A DNA stretch of 49,511 bases, from IMG/VR virus record IMGVR_UViG_3300042471_000310, positions 1 through 49,511 of that record; one strand, 5' to 3'. The DNA comes from a virus. The translations under genes and the position numbers were made by a program. The notes under the pieces are model-generated. The model made no database searches, was not told the DNA's origin, and saw only the letters and a program-made list of their open reading frames with translations. Position 1 is the first letter of the stretch, and the number at the start of each line of letters is the position of its first letter. Shown here piece after piece: positions 9,317-18,598 of the stretch.

Positions 9317-10243
9317 ATGGGTTATATTGGTAACGCTCCGTACAGCGGACTGGTCACTGGGGACAACGTCCTCGACGGGTCAGTCAACACAGCCGATATA
9401 ACTAACGGAGCAATTACGGCTGCTAAGCTAAGCACAACTGCCATTACAGATAAGCTTGGATATACGCCGTATAACGCAACCAATCCTAGCGGATATATAA
9501 CGAGCTCCGCATCAATCACCGGCAGCGCGGCGACGCTAACGACGGGCCGCACGATTGGGATGACGGGGGACGTCACCTGGACGAGCGCCGCTTTTAACGG
9601 ATCTGGAAACGTTACCGGCACGGCGACGCTGGCAAACAGCGGCGTCACAGCCGGTACGTATACAAAAGTAACAGTCGACGTAAAAGGACGCGTAACTTCT
9701 GCGACGACGCTAGCGGCTGGCGATGTTCCTACGCTTAATCAGAACACAACCGGAAGCGCCGCGACTCTTACGACTGGTCGTACGATTGGAATGACGGGCG
9801 ACGTAGCCTGGACGAGCGCGTCTTTCAACGGCTCGGCTAACGTGACAGGCACCGCAACTCTTGCCAACAGCGGTGTGTCCGCCGGAACGTATACTACTGC
9901 CACGATCACGGTTGACGCAAAAGGCCGCGTGACCTCCGCATCAAGCGGCGTTGCTGCTACAGGTACTCCCACGTTGAACGTAGTTACCGGAACAACGCAG
10001 ACAGCCGCCGCTAATAACCACTATGTTTTGACGAATGCTACTACTACTACTGTCACACTCCCGGCTTCTCCGGCGGCTGGCGACGTAGTGTGGGTCACTG
10101 TAGAGAACGGCCGCATCGACAACGTGATTGCCCGCAACGGCCAGAACATTGAAAGCATCGCGGATGACTTACTGCTCGACGATACGCAAGCGTCGTTGCA
10201 GCTCCGCTACGTCAACGCAACTATTGGATGGGTTTTGGTATGA
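9317..10243 (+). CDS. Cassette A tail fibre with VTWTS repeats
   Basis: 308 residues beginning MGYIGNAPYSG, an N-terminus echoed by cassette B (MAYIGNAPG), which suggests the same attachment site. Residues about 70-125 and 145-200 are two copies of a module containing TTGRTIGMTGDV-WTSA-FNGS-NVTGTATLANSGV-AGTYT. The C-terminal 90 residues (HYVLTNATTTTVTLPASPAAGDVVW...IARNGQNIES) form a domain shared with the cassette C fibre. An ATGA overlap couples it to the glycine-rich tip gene. Trimeric tail fibre shaft and head. Confidence 0.8.
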   Translation: MGYIGNAPYSGLVTGDNVLDGSVNTADITNGAITAAKLSTTAITDKLGYTPYNATNPSGYITSSASITGSAATLTTGRTIGMTGDVTWTSAAFNGSGNVTGTATLANSGVTAGTYTKVTVDVKGRVTSATTLAAGDVPTLNQNTTGSAATLTTGRTIGMTGDVAWTSASFNGSANVTGTATLANSGVSAGTYTTATITVDAKGRVTSASSGVAATGTPTLNVVTGTTQTAAANNHYVLTNATTTTVTLPASPAAGDVVWVTVENGRIDNVIARNGQNIESIADDLLLDDTQASLQLRYVNATIGWVLV

Positions 10244-11343
10244 CCGCATTGAGTAGTCTTGTAAGAGGCAAGAATAACGGAGCGATTTTTTCTAGGTACT
10301 TCACTTCATCTGGAAATTTTATTGCGCCGCAAACGGGGTACTACCGAATCGTCGCTATTGGCGGTGGTGGTGGCGGTGCTGCCGCCGCTCATACTGGATT
10401 TACCCGTTGCGCCGCTACTGGCGGGGGTGCCGGAGGGTTTTGCTACAAAGTCGTTCAACTTACTGCGGGCACATCGCTAACGGTTACTGTAGGTGCAGGT
10501 GGAAACGGTGCAAGTAAAAGTACTGATTCCCCCGGTGCAACGAATGGTGGTGCTGGTGGGGCTACAACTGTTGTTGGTACCGGTGTCAGCATGACTGCTA
10601 ATGGCGGCGGCAGCGGCGTTGGATCTACTTCAGGTGTCACAGTTGCTGGCGGCGCAGGAGGCACTGCATCCGGTGGAGATATTAATCATACCGGAGGTTC
10701 GGGCGGATCTTGTACACAAACTAATGGCGGTCCGTATGGAACCGGAGGCGGTTCTGTAAATTTATTTGGAGCTGCGAGTTGTAATGGCGGGACTATTACC
10801 ATTGCTTCGAATGGCTCACCAACCACTACCGGCGGTGGCGGTGTTGGTGGAAAAGGTGGAGATCGTACAACCGGAGGAAACGGTTCGGGAGGTGGCGGCT
10901 CTAGTGGGTCTGTGGCTGATAACAGCACTAACGGGGGTGCCGGTATTGATACTTGGTATTACAGAAATGCCAGCACCTTTTTCCAAATGTCTTTAAGTCA
11001 GTCAATTCCCGGCTTTGCCTACGTAACTTATAGCGGCGGCAGCGGTGGATATTCAACTAATCCGGCTATTAGTCCTCCCGGACCGGGTGGTGGTGGTGGT
11101 GGTGGTTACGGGAACAATGTTAATACAACTGGCGGAACCGCGTCGTTTTTCGCTGGCGGTGGCGGCGCTGCTATTTTTATTGACAATACTTCTTATTATA
11201 CAGCCACAGCAGGTTCAGGTGGTTTGTACGGTGGCGGCGGTGCTGCTGCTGCTGCAATTGATAATACTGGTGCAGCATATACTCAATACGCAAATGCGGG
11301 TTCCGGAAGATCAGGCGTTGTTTACGTGGAGTGCGTGGGATGA
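10240..11343 (+). CDS. Cassette A glycine-rich adhesin tip
   Basis: 367 residues from the ATG in ATGA overlap with the fibre stop; an in-frame ATG 12 nt upstream is possible. A short N-terminal domain (SRYFTSSGNFIAPQTGYYRIVAIGG) leads into many Gly runs separated by Ala/Ser/Thr/Asn, to GRSGVVYVECVG at the C-terminus. This is the glycine-rich domain seen in distal receptor-binding tips, thought to pack as polyglycine helices with variable loops forming the receptor site. It very probably sits at the end of the preceding fibre. Confidence 0.78.
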   Translation: MTALSSLVRGKNNGAIFSRYFTSSGNFIAPQTGYYRIVAIGGGGGGAAAAHTGFTRCAATGGGAGGFCYKVVQLTAGTSLTVTVGAGGNGASKSTDSPGATNGGAGGATTVVGTGVSMTANGGGSGVGSTSGVTVAGGAGGTASGGDINHTGGSGGSCTQTNGGPYGTGGGSVNLFGAASCNGGTITIASNGSPTTTGGGGVGGKGGDRTTGGNGSGGGGSSGSVADNSTNGGAGIDTWYYRNASTFFQMSLSQSIPGFAYVTYSGGSGGYSTNPAISPPGPGGGGGGGYGNNVNTTGGTASFFAGGGGAAIFIDNTSYYTATAGSGGLYGGGGAAAAAIDNTGAAYTQYANAGSGRSGVVYVECVG

Positions 11344-11717
11344 TTTACGAAATCCTGAATGACGCAGGCGAAGTCATCAATACAATCGTCGCTGAAGAAT
11401 GGTTCGTTGAGCAGAACTACCCCGGCCACTATCGTTTGGTTGGACCCGAACCTGTTCCGTATGTCGAACCGCTTATCACGAAGGCGGCTTTCCGCTTCCG
11501 CATGACCGATACCGAATACGTTGGAATTCTTTCGGCTGCCAAGACGGATGTGGAAGTCGCTGCGTGGGTAGAGACTTTTAATATGGTCACCCAGATCGAC
11601 CTCGACAACCAACGCACAATTGATGGTGTTGGTACACTTGTCGTTAAGGGTTTGCTTACGCAAGCACGAGCAGATGAGATTCTGACCACTTCAGTTAACG
11701 ACGCAGAGCGTCCGTAG
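11340..11717 (+). CDS. Cassette A small partner, putative fibre chaperone
   Basis: 125 residues from the ATG in an ATGA overlap (GGAG about 9 nt upstream); a GTG nine bases earlier is less likely. The N-terminal half (MIYEILNDAGEVINTIVAEEWFVEQ..PGHYRLVG) resembles the small beta domains of fibre assembly proteins; the C-terminal half is helical (FRFRMTDTEYVGILSAAK...LLTQARADEIL). Proteins of the same size and similar C-terminal half close cassettes B and C, so it is probably a dedicated chaperone or capping subunit of its tip. Confidence 0.62.
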   Translation: MIYEILNDAGEVINTIVAEEWFVEQNYPGHYRLVGPEPVPYVEPLITKAAFRFRMTDTEYVGILSAAKTDVEVAAWVETFNMVTQIDLDNQRTIDGVGTLVVKGLLTQARADEILTTSVNDAERP

Positions 11718-11733
11718 TAGCTCGGGGTAACGC

Positions 11734-13944
11734 ATGGCATACATCGGCAACGCACCGGGGTTCTCGACACAGCGGGTTGTGACTACGTTCACGGCCACTG
11801 CTGGGCAGACCTCGTTTTCGCCTAACGGCGGGTACATCATTAACTACGTCGATGTGTACTACAACGGCGTTAAGCTGGTGGCTGGCGATGACTTCACTGC
11901 TACAGATGGTTCGGTAGTTGTTCTTGTTGTAGCTGCAACGCTAGGTGACTCCGTTGAGATTGTTTCGTACAACCCGCGAGGTTTAAGCGACGGGTACACA
12001 AAGGCGGAAGCTGACGACAGATTCGGCACACCAAGTTATATCGACTTTGATACGGCGGCAGTTGTAACGCCCGCCGTCGGTCGCATGGGGTGGGACCCGG
12101 ACTCCGGCACCGTATCTCTAGGCCTGATCGGTGGAAACGTATCTTCTACCGTTGGCCAAACGCTACATGCGTATGTCACTAATGCCGAGTCTGTAACGAT
12201 CACCAAAGGTCAGGCGGTATACCTGTATCAGGCTCAAGGCGATCGAGCGACAGTAAAGCTGGCGTTCAATACCTCTGATGCAACATCGGCAAAGACCTTT
12301 GGTCTTGCCGCTGAAAACATAGCAGCAAACCAGACTGGATACGTAATCTGCCAGGGTGTTCTGAATAACGTCGATACTTCAGCGTTTTCTGTTGGGGCAA
12401 CTTTGTATTTGGGCGCCACAGCTGGGTCATTAACTTCGACCAAGCCCGTTGCTCCTAATCACATGGTTTATATCGGCGTGGTAGAGAGAGCCAACGCTGG
12501 TGCTGGCCAAATCTATGTTCGCCCCCAGAACGGGTACGAGCTGGACGAGATCCACGACGTATTGATTACTTCTCCTGCTACTGGCCAAGTGCTGAGGTAT
12601 GACGGCACTACCAGCCTTTGGAAGAACCAAGCTCTCTTGGCATCGGACATTCCCGAGTTAACGCTCGAAAAACTGCCAAGCGCCGCATTCAAGCGCAGCG
12701 TAAAAGCCGCTACGACCGCGAATATTACGCTCTCCGGTACGCAGACACTTGACGACGTTGCTGTCGTTGCAGGCGATCGTGTGCTCGTCAAAAACCAGAC
12801 GACCGCGTCGCAGAATGGCATTTATTTAGTTGCTGCAGGGGCCTGGTCTCGAGCGGCCGATGCAGACGCGGTCGGCGAAATTGCCTCAGCCGTCGTCAAC
12901 GTAGAGAACGGCACCGCCAACGGCGGCGAAATGTGGACGACAACCTTCAAGGGAACGGACACGCTCGGCACGACCGCGATGAACTGGTTCGAGGTGCTTT
13001 ACAACTCTGGCACCTGGGGTATCTCAGTTACCGGTAACGCCGCTACCGTTACTAACGGTGTCTACACAAATAATGCTCAGACGATTTCTGGTGCAAAGAC
13101 CTTTTCTGGCGTTAGTAAGTTCGCCGAGATTGGATACGTAAACGCATATACGCAGAGCTTTGCTCAGTCCTATGTGCCCACCAGCTATCTTATCGCTGGA
13201 GAGTTTCAACCTATTTTGACTGTAACACCAACCGGAAGCTCCCAAAATTACGAAGTTAGTGGGCGGATATTTGTTCAGTCCGGTTCGGTTGTTCAGATAA
13301 TTGACTTTAATGTGGGGCTTCGATCCAACACATTGCCCGACCTATCTTGGGAAACCAGCTATTCCGAAGAGCTAATCGGCGGAACTGCTTTTGTTCGCCC
13401 GGTACTGTGGGTCAAAGAAACGACTACGGCTGCATTCCAACTTGCGCTAGAGGGTTTGACTTCGTCAGTTCATAACATCAGTTTAAAGCTCGATGTGGTA
13501 AATCGCGGCGCTTACAACAACGTCGTCTTTAATACTGTAGTCACGTCTGACGTAGCTGCTGTTGCAGCTGGTTACACCTCGTACCCGTTCGACAAAATAT
13601 CGACGATTAATAACGAAGCTATTACCTTCGTTAATTCTGTCACCGCTCCATCTTTTTTGGGAAACGCGACGTCAGCGACTACAGCTACAACGGCGACGTC
13701 GGCAACGACTTTAGCTACTGGTCGAACCATTGGCATGACCGGCGATGTGACCTGGACTAGTGCTTCATTTAACGGGTCTGCCAACGTCACTGGCACAGCG
13801 ACGCTAGCAAATTCCGGTGTTACGGCTGGCACATATACGACTGCAACAATCACTGTTGATTCAAAAGGTCGCGTTACAGCAGCGACTAACGGTGTTGGCG
13901 GTGGTACGCCGGACTTTATTCTCCAATCCTACGGACTTGTTTGA
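11734..13944 (+). CDS. Cassette B long tail fibre
   Basis: 736 residues, the longest of the three fibres. The N-terminal 90 residues (MAYIGNAPGFSTQR...INYVDVYYNGVKLVAGDDFTA) are a widespread phage fibre attachment domain. A middle domain contains AATTANITLSGTQTLDDVAVVAGDRVLVKNQ split by ordinary fibre sequence, then an ASQNGIYLVAAGAWSRAADAD pattern common in phage fibres. One VTWTS repeat module lies near the C-terminus (about 13705-13839). It lacks the C-terminal PASPAAG domain of fibres A and C and ends TPDFILQSYGLV. Confidence 0.8.
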   Translation: MAYIGNAPGFSTQRVVTTFTATAGQTSFSPNGGYIINYVDVYYNGVKLVAGDDFTATDGSVVVLVVAATLGDSVEIVSYNPRGLSDGYTKAEADDRFGTPSYIDFDTAAVVTPAVGRMGWDPDSGTVSLGLIGGNVSSTVGQTLHAYVTNAESVTITKGQAVYLYQAQGDRATVKLAFNTSDATSAKTFGLAAENIAANQTGYVICQGVLNNVDTSAFSVGATLYLGATAGSLTSTKPVAPNHMVYIGVVERANAGAGQIYVRPQNGYELDEIHDVLITSPATGQVLRYDGTTSLWKNQALLASDIPELTLEKLPSAAFKRSVKAATTANITLSGTQTLDDVAVVAGDRVLVKNQTTASQNGIYLVAAGAWSRAADADAVGEIASAVVNVENGTANGGEMWTTTFKGTDTLGTTAMNWFEVLYNSGTWGISVTGNAATVTNGVYTNNAQTISGAKTFSGVSKFAEIGYVNAYTQSFAQSYVPTSYLIAGEFQPILTVTPTGSSQNYEVSGRIFVQSGSVVQIIDFNVGLRSNTLPDLSWETSYSEELIGGTAFVRPVLWVKETTTAAFQLALEGLTSSVHNISLKLDVVNRGAYNNVVFNTVVTSDVAAVAAGYTSYPFDKISTINNEAITFVNSVTAPSFLGNATSATTATTATSATTLATGRTIGMTGDVTWTSASFNGSANVTGTATLANSGVTAGTYTTATITVDSKGRVTAATNGVGGGTPDFILQSYGLV

Positions 13945-13955
13945 GGTAGTTTGAC

Positions 13956-14339
13956 ATGGCAACAGCAGCTCAATATGCAGCAACCCCGCGCGCGGCACTC
14001 GGTCAAGTCGTCACGGCCAACGCCGCACGCGATGGCACTGGCACGATCGCTACGATTTTCACAGCTGGGGCTTCCGGCTCGCGCGTGGACGACATCAAGA
14101 TTCAAGCCCTAGCTACCACGACGGCCGGTGTCGTTCGTCTGTTTCTACATGACGGCACTAACGCTCGTCTGTGGCATGAAGTGATGGTTACGGCGACAAC
14201 GCCAAGCACCACCGTGCAGGCGTTCAACACAACGCTGTACAACCAAGCATTAATCCTGCCAAACGGCTGGTCGCTTCGTGCGTCTACGAATAACGCTGAA
14301 GGGTTCAACGTTATCGTCACTCGCGCGGGAGACTTCTAA
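13956..14339 (+). CDS. Cassette B extra small virion protein
   Basis: 127 residues, beta-rich, no TM segment (LGQVVTANAARDGTGTIATIFTAG...VDDIKIQALATTTAGVVRLFLHD). Similar small proteins accompany fibre genes in other phages. It occurs only in cassette B, between the fibre and the glycine-rich tip, where fibres A and C carry a C-terminal head domain instead; it may replace that domain as a separate subunit. Its stop overlaps the next start as TAATG. Confidence 0.62.
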   Translation: MATAAQYAATPRAALGQVVTANAARDGTGTIATIFTAGASGSRVDDIKIQALATTTAGVVRLFLHDGTNARLWHEVMVTATTPSTTVQAFNTTLYNQALILPNGWSLRASTNNAEGFNVIVTRAGDF

Positions 14340-15436
14340 TGAACCCTGGTACATACGCAGGAGTTGGTAGCGCCGCATCTGGCGACGCAATCACCGGATT
14401 TCAACAATCACATATCATCCAAACTTCACAATCTATTACAGCGCCAGCTGGAACAAAACGTATTGAGGCGTTAATTGCTGGCGGCGGCGGCGGCGGAAGT
14501 TACGGTAGCGGCGGCGGCGGCGGTTTTGGCGGGCTTGCTGTTATGGGCATTCCTGTGACTGGGAGACCATACGACATAGTCGTTGGAGCTGGTGGCATTA
14601 ATAGTGCGCCTGGCAACCCGTCTCAAGTTTGGTCGGCAGGAATGATGTATGCCGAAGTTGGCGGTGGTGGTGGTCATACAGGTGGCGACGGTAAAAACGG
14701 TCGCTCTGGAGGTTCCGGAAGTGGTTCACCGTCGCAATACTTTGGCGGACATGGGGGAGCGCCACCGATTGGTGAGTTGCTTTGGTATTACGCGCCAACT
14801 TATCCGAGCGTAAATTGGCAAGCAAGGAATACGGCATATCCAGAGACCATATACGGCACTAGTAATGCTGGATTCGGCGCGTATCACAACGGAAACAGCG
14901 GCACATATACTTTACAGGCGACGCGCGGATCGTTAGGCGGAGGCGGCGGTGGAGGTTCTGCTCAAGTTGGTCCGGCCTACGGAGGTGGCGGCGGTGGTGG
15001 TGATGACGCTTATGGATACACTAATGGGTTACTAGGAGGCGGTGGCGGCGTAACTAACCAAGGTACCGCTACGTCTGGTGGTTCATTTACGTCGGTAAAT
15101 ATTTGGGGGGTTACAGGCAAAGCAAATGGCGTTGGCGCGTCTAATGGCGCCGGTGGCGGCGGTGCGCTGCTTAGTGCTGGTGCAAATGGATCGTATACGC
15201 AGGGCGCGTTGCTGGGGTATGCAGAAGATTGGACGCCCATATATTACGGGATTTGGGTTGGTGGTAATGGCGGTGATGGCGGTGGCGGTGGTGGCTCTGT
15301 TTATATCCCCGGCTATGTACGTGTTGTATATGATACGTCAGGGAACTGGTGGGACGCGTATATTCAGCCAATTGGTCCTGGCACGCGTGCCGGATACGGT
15401 GGAAATGGATTTGTTATCCTCCGGTTTTTCTTTTGA
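14339..15436 (+). CDS. Cassette B glycine-rich adhesin tip
   Basis: 365 residues. N-terminal lead FQQSHIIQTSQSITAPAGTKRIEA, then long Gly tracts interspersed with loops rich in Tyr, Trp, Asn and Ser, ending GNGFVILRFFF. Same architecture as the tip of cassette A, but the loop sequences differ, which would give a different receptor. Start overlaps the upstream stop (TAATG). Confidence 0.78.
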   Translation: MNPGTYAGVGSAASGDAITGFQQSHIIQTSQSITAPAGTKRIEALIAGGGGGGSYGSGGGGGFGGLAVMGIPVTGRPYDIVVGAGGINSAPGNPSQVWSAGMMYAEVGGGGGHTGGDGKNGRSGGSGSGSPSQYFGGHGGAPPIGELLWYYAPTYPSVNWQARNTAYPETIYGTSNAGFGAYHNGNSGTYTLQATRGSLGGGGGGGSAQVGPAYGGGGGGGDDAYGYTNGLLGGGGGVTNQGTATSGGSFTSVNIWGVTGKANGVGASNGAGGGGALLSAGANGSYTQGALLGYAEDWTPIYYGIWVGGNGGDGGGGGGSVYIPGYVRVVYDTSGNWWDAYIQPIGPGTRAGYGGNGFVILRFFF

Positions 15437-15444
15437 GGTGCAGT

Positions 15445-15849
15445 ATGGGACTTTATGCCATTGTTAAAGGCGGAATTGTTGATGCTGTCGTTGTAGCCGA
15501 TTCGCCACTCGAGACTGACGGGATCTGGGTTTGCATAGACGAGGTGAACCCACAGCCGTTTCGTGGATGGACATACGAAGATGGCGTGTTTTCTTATGAA
15601 GCGCCAAAAGTATATGTAAAGAAATCGACAATCCGCGCAGTCTTGTCGGACGTGTGGGCGAACATTGAGACTGCCGCGTCATCGGACGACAACGTAAAGC
15701 AATGGCTTGATAAGATTACGTCGCAAGAATCGCAAGAATTTACTCAAGAATACATAGATGAATTGCTTTCACTTGTTAAAGGCAAACTAATTACGTTGCA
15801 GCAATTTGAGAAATTGCGTCCGAATAGCGGCTTTTACTTTGAGATCTAA
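15445..15849 (+). CDS. Cassette B small partner, putative fibre chaperone
   Basis: 134 residues from ATG 15445, preceded by GAGG; the open frame continues upstream but those codons overlap the tip gene. An N-terminal beta domain (MGLYAIVKGGIVDAVVVADSP...GWTYEDGVF) is followed by a helical, charged C-terminus (STIRAVLSDVWANIETAAS...LITLQQFEKLR). It occupies the same position as the last gene of cassettes A and C. Role inferred from position. Confidence 0.6.
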   Translation: MGLYAIVKGGIVDAVVVADSPLETDGIWVCIDEVNPQPFRGWTYEDGVFSYEAPKVYVKKSTIRAVLSDVWANIETAASSDDNVKQWLDKITSQESQEFTQEYIDELLSLVKGKLITLQQFEKLRPNSGFYFEI

Positions 15850-15868
15850 ACCGGACTGAGGAGATACT

Positions 15869-17605
15869 ATGTCCCGCGCTAGACTACTTGCTGCAGCTTT
15901 CGGTGCTGATGGCACCCTCAATACCTCAGACGTTGCGGGGCTTTCGACTGTTGCCGTTTCTGGTCAGTACACCGATTTGCTTGGAAAGCCGGTACTGGCA
16001 ACAGCCGCTACAAGTGGGTTATTTGCGGATTTACTTAGCAAGCCTACAACTATTTCTGGGTATGGAATTAGCGACGCGCAACCGCTTGATGCAGACCTTA
16101 CCGCTATTGCGGCTTTGTCTGGAACGAGCGGCTTCCTTAAGAAAACCGCCGCGAACACTTGGTCGCTTGACACAAACACATATCTCACTGGGAACCAAAG
16201 CATTACGCTCTCAGGCGATGCCAGCGGTAGTGGTACTACGGCTATTTCCCTCACGCTTGCTAACAGCGGCGTCACCGCTGGTACGTATACAAAAGTCACC
16301 GTTGATGCGAAAGGCCGCGTTACTACTGGAGCATCACTAGCTTCGGGTGATCTTCCTACCTATACCGGTACTATTACCTCAAGCCAGGTAACTACAGCGC
16401 TTGGTTATACGCCTCTTAGCCTAGCAGGCGGTACGATGACCGGCGCGATTACATTCGCAGCCGGACAGACATGGCCGACATTCAATCAAAGCACAACCGG
16501 TAGTGCCGCTACTCTTACAACTGGCCGCACTATCGGCATGACCGGTGATGTTACTTGGACTAGCGCATCATTTAACGGCAGCGCGAACGTTACCGGGACA
16601 GCGACGCTTGCTAATAGCGGAGTTACGGCCGGCAGCTACGGCTCCTCGACAGCGGTTCCGGTGATTACCGTCGACGCAAAAGGGCGCGTTACCGCTGCAA
16701 GCACTCAGGCAATATCTGGTTCTCTGACGTTTACGGGCGACGTTACCGGCACAGGATCGACCGGATCGAACACAGCTCTCACACTCGCAAATAGTGGTGT
16801 CAGCGCTGGAACGTACCGCTCAGTAACTGTTGACGCAAAAGGGCGCGTCACCGCCGGTACTAATCCAACGACGCTTTCTGGTTACGGAATAACCGATGCC
16901 CTTGCGCTGAGTGGCGGCACCCTGACAGGCAACGTTACGGTCGGCACCACTGCGTCACCTGCCACTGTGACTGTCGTTCGCAATTTTGGGAACAACAGCT
17001 CGAACTTTTCTTCTCGCCCTATTGGCACCGCCCAAGGCCAGATCAGTGGTTACACCCTGTACGCAACCTTTCAAGGTACGGGTGACAATGGCCCGCGCCG
17101 CGTTGCTGATATCTGGGGTGGGTACAACGGCGGCGCTTGGGGTACTGAATACCTCGCGTTTGGCGTTGCGAATGCCGGTGATTCTGCGAACCAAACTACA
17201 GAGCGTCTCCGTATAGGACCAGCTGGACAAATCGGAATCGGAGGTGCCAACTACGGAACGTCTGGTCAAGTTCTTACCAGCAACGGGGCTGGCGCCGCTC
17301 CATCATGGCAAACGGCTGGCGGTGGTGGAACGCCGACCATGAGCGTAACTAGCAGCACGTCGTTTACAGCTGCTGCTAGCACTCATTATGTGCTTGTTGG
17401 TGGCGCTACGACGGTTACTTTGCCAGCCTCTCCTGCTGCTGGTGCTGTTGTTTGGATCACTGTTGCTAACGGGCGTACCGATACAGTGATCGCACGAAAC
17501 GGACAAAACATAAATAGCTTGGCGGAGAACATGACGGTGGACAGTGCGTTCGCTGGTCTACAGCTTCGCTTCGCAGACGCAACGAGAGGATGGGTGTTTA
17601 CATGA
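15869..17605 (+). CDS. Cassette C tail fibre with VTWTS repeats
   Basis: 578 residues, with GAGGAG 7-12 nt upstream of the ATG. The N-terminus differs from A and B and carries GKPVLA..SGLFADLLSKPTTISGYGI-type sequence, common in lambda Stf-like fibres. One full VTWTS module (about 16499-16640) and two partial ones (LANSGV-AGTY-VTVDAKGRVT) follow. A further domain near 17000-17230 leads to the PASPAAG...IARNGQNINS C-terminal domain shared with cassette A. An ATGA overlap links it to its tip gene. Confidence 0.8.
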   Translation: MSRARLLAAAFGADGTLNTSDVAGLSTVAVSGQYTDLLGKPVLATAATSGLFADLLSKPTTISGYGISDAQPLDADLTAIAALSGTSGFLKKTAANTWSLDTNTYLTGNQSITLSGDASGSGTTAISLTLANSGVTAGTYTKVTVDAKGRVTTGASLASGDLPTYTGTITSSQVTTALGYTPLSLAGGTMTGAITFAAGQTWPTFNQSTTGSAATLTTGRTIGMTGDVTWTSASFNGSANVTGTATLANSGVTAGSYGSSTAVPVITVDAKGRVTAASTQAISGSLTFTGDVTGTGSTGSNTALTLANSGVSAGTYRSVTVDAKGRVTAGTNPTTLSGYGITDALALSGGTLTGNVTVGTTASPATVTVVRNFGNNSSNFSSRPIGTAQGQISGYTLYATFQGTGDNGPRRVADIWGGYNGGAWGTEYLAFGVANAGDSANQTTERLRIGPAGQIGIGGANYGTSGQVLTSNGAGAAPSWQTAGGGGTPTMSVTSSTSFTAAASTHYVLVGGATTVTLPASPAAGAVVWITVANGRTDTVIARNGQNINSLAENMTVDSAFAGLQLRFADATRGWVFT

Positions 17606-18141
17606 GTACTCTTTCGCAATTCATGCCTGGGGGTAAACCTCGGCAAGTCACTGTGTATACGAGTGGCTCCGGCACTTACACGCCGGTTTCCCCAAACTCA
17701 TGGTGTTATGTAACCATGATTGGAGGCGGAGGTTCCGGTGGAGGCGGTTACGCCTGCTATAGCACGTTTTACGGCGGGTATGGGGGTTCCGGAAAACTCC
17801 TTGAGCAGTGGACTAAAGTCGTGTCAACGGCGTCCTACGCAGTCGGCGCCGGTGGTTATTGGTATAACCTCCAGAACCCTTACGATAACTGGCAGCAAGT
17901 GGCTGGCGGCACATCGACATTCAATGGACTGTCTGCAGCGGGCGGAGGCAACGGTGGTGGCGTTCGCGTTGACGGGCAAATTACTTCAGCCGTTATGGGG
18001 CTTGGCTATTACACGCATGGCGGAAACTACGGCGTAGCGGGTTGGGGGACGACAGTAGGTAACAGTAATGGGTGCAGTAGCTGGTCAAATGGCGGAAACG
18101 GCAACGGCGGAATTATCGTAGTACAGGATTTTGGCCCATGA
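17602..18141 (+). CDS. Cassette C glycine-rich adhesin tip (short)
   Basis: 179 residues from the ATG in the ATGA overlap; an in-frame ATG 12 nt upstream is possible. N-terminal lead RQVTVYTSGSGTYTPVSPNSWCYVTMIGG matches the pattern of tips A and B, then Gly-rich repeats to GNGNGGIIVVQDFGP. It is about half the length of the other two tips yet keeps both the entry and exit motifs, so it looks like a compact version rather than a truncation. Confidence 0.75.
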   Translation: MSTLSQFMPGGKPRQVTVYTSGSGTYTPVSPNSWCYVTMIGGGGSGGGGYACYSTFYGGYGGSGKLLEQWTKVVSTASYAVGAGGYWYNLQNPYDNWQQVAGGTSTFNGLSAAGGGNGGGVRVDGQITSAVMGLGYYTHGGNYGVAGWGTTVGNSNGCSSWSNGGNGNGGIIVVQDFGP

Positions 18142-18593
18142 ATACTTGGTTGAAGATTTCTAACGGTGTTGTGATTAACGTCGTTAAGCAAGATGCCACC
18201 CCGCCGGACGATGAGCTCGGTGCTTGGGTAATTCAGACACACCCGATGCAAGGTCCGGGCTGGTTTTATGACGAAAGCGGCGTCCTTCGTAGACCGCTCG
18301 ATCAGCCGTGGTTCATTATCACCAAGCAAGCGTTTATTGATCGATTTACCACAGATGAGTGGTCTGCAATCCAGCAAAACGCGTTAAATACTCCGGCTAT
18401 TCAGAGCGCTTTAGAGTATTTAAACGGAGTTGAAAAGGTTGCGCTACCTGCATCATCGACTCTTCGTGCGATAGAAGCCTTTGTAAATTCCGGATGCGTG
18501 ACGCGCGAACGAGCAAACGAGCTGATCGTTGCCGCACACGAAGACGAAGTAGCAGACATTACCGCCCCGTCCGTGCCGTCTGAGGGGCCCTAA
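18138..18593 (+). CDS. Cassette C small partner, putative fibre chaperone
   Basis: 151 residues, start in ATGA overlap. N-terminal beta domain MNTWLKISNGVVINVVKQDAT with an aromatic region GPGWFYDESGVLRR, then a helical C-terminus (KQAFIDRFTTDEWSAIQQ...SGCVTRERANELI) that resembles the C-terminus of the cassette A protein (LLTQARADEIL). The last 20 residues are acidic and Pro-rich. Likely fibre assembly or cap protein. Confidence 0.6.
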   Translation: MNTWLKISNGVVINVVKQDATPPDDELGAWVIQTHPMQGPGWFYDESGVLRRPLDQPWFIITKQAFIDRFTTDEWSAIQQNALNTPAIQSALEYLNGVEKVALPASSTLRAIEAFVNSGCVTRERANELIVAAHEDEVADITAPSVPSEGP

Positions 18594-18598
18594 CCTGC

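Noticed and set aside
10455-15240. Proline-rich minus-strand frames
   Set aside because: They are antisense readings of glycine codons in the adhesin tips.
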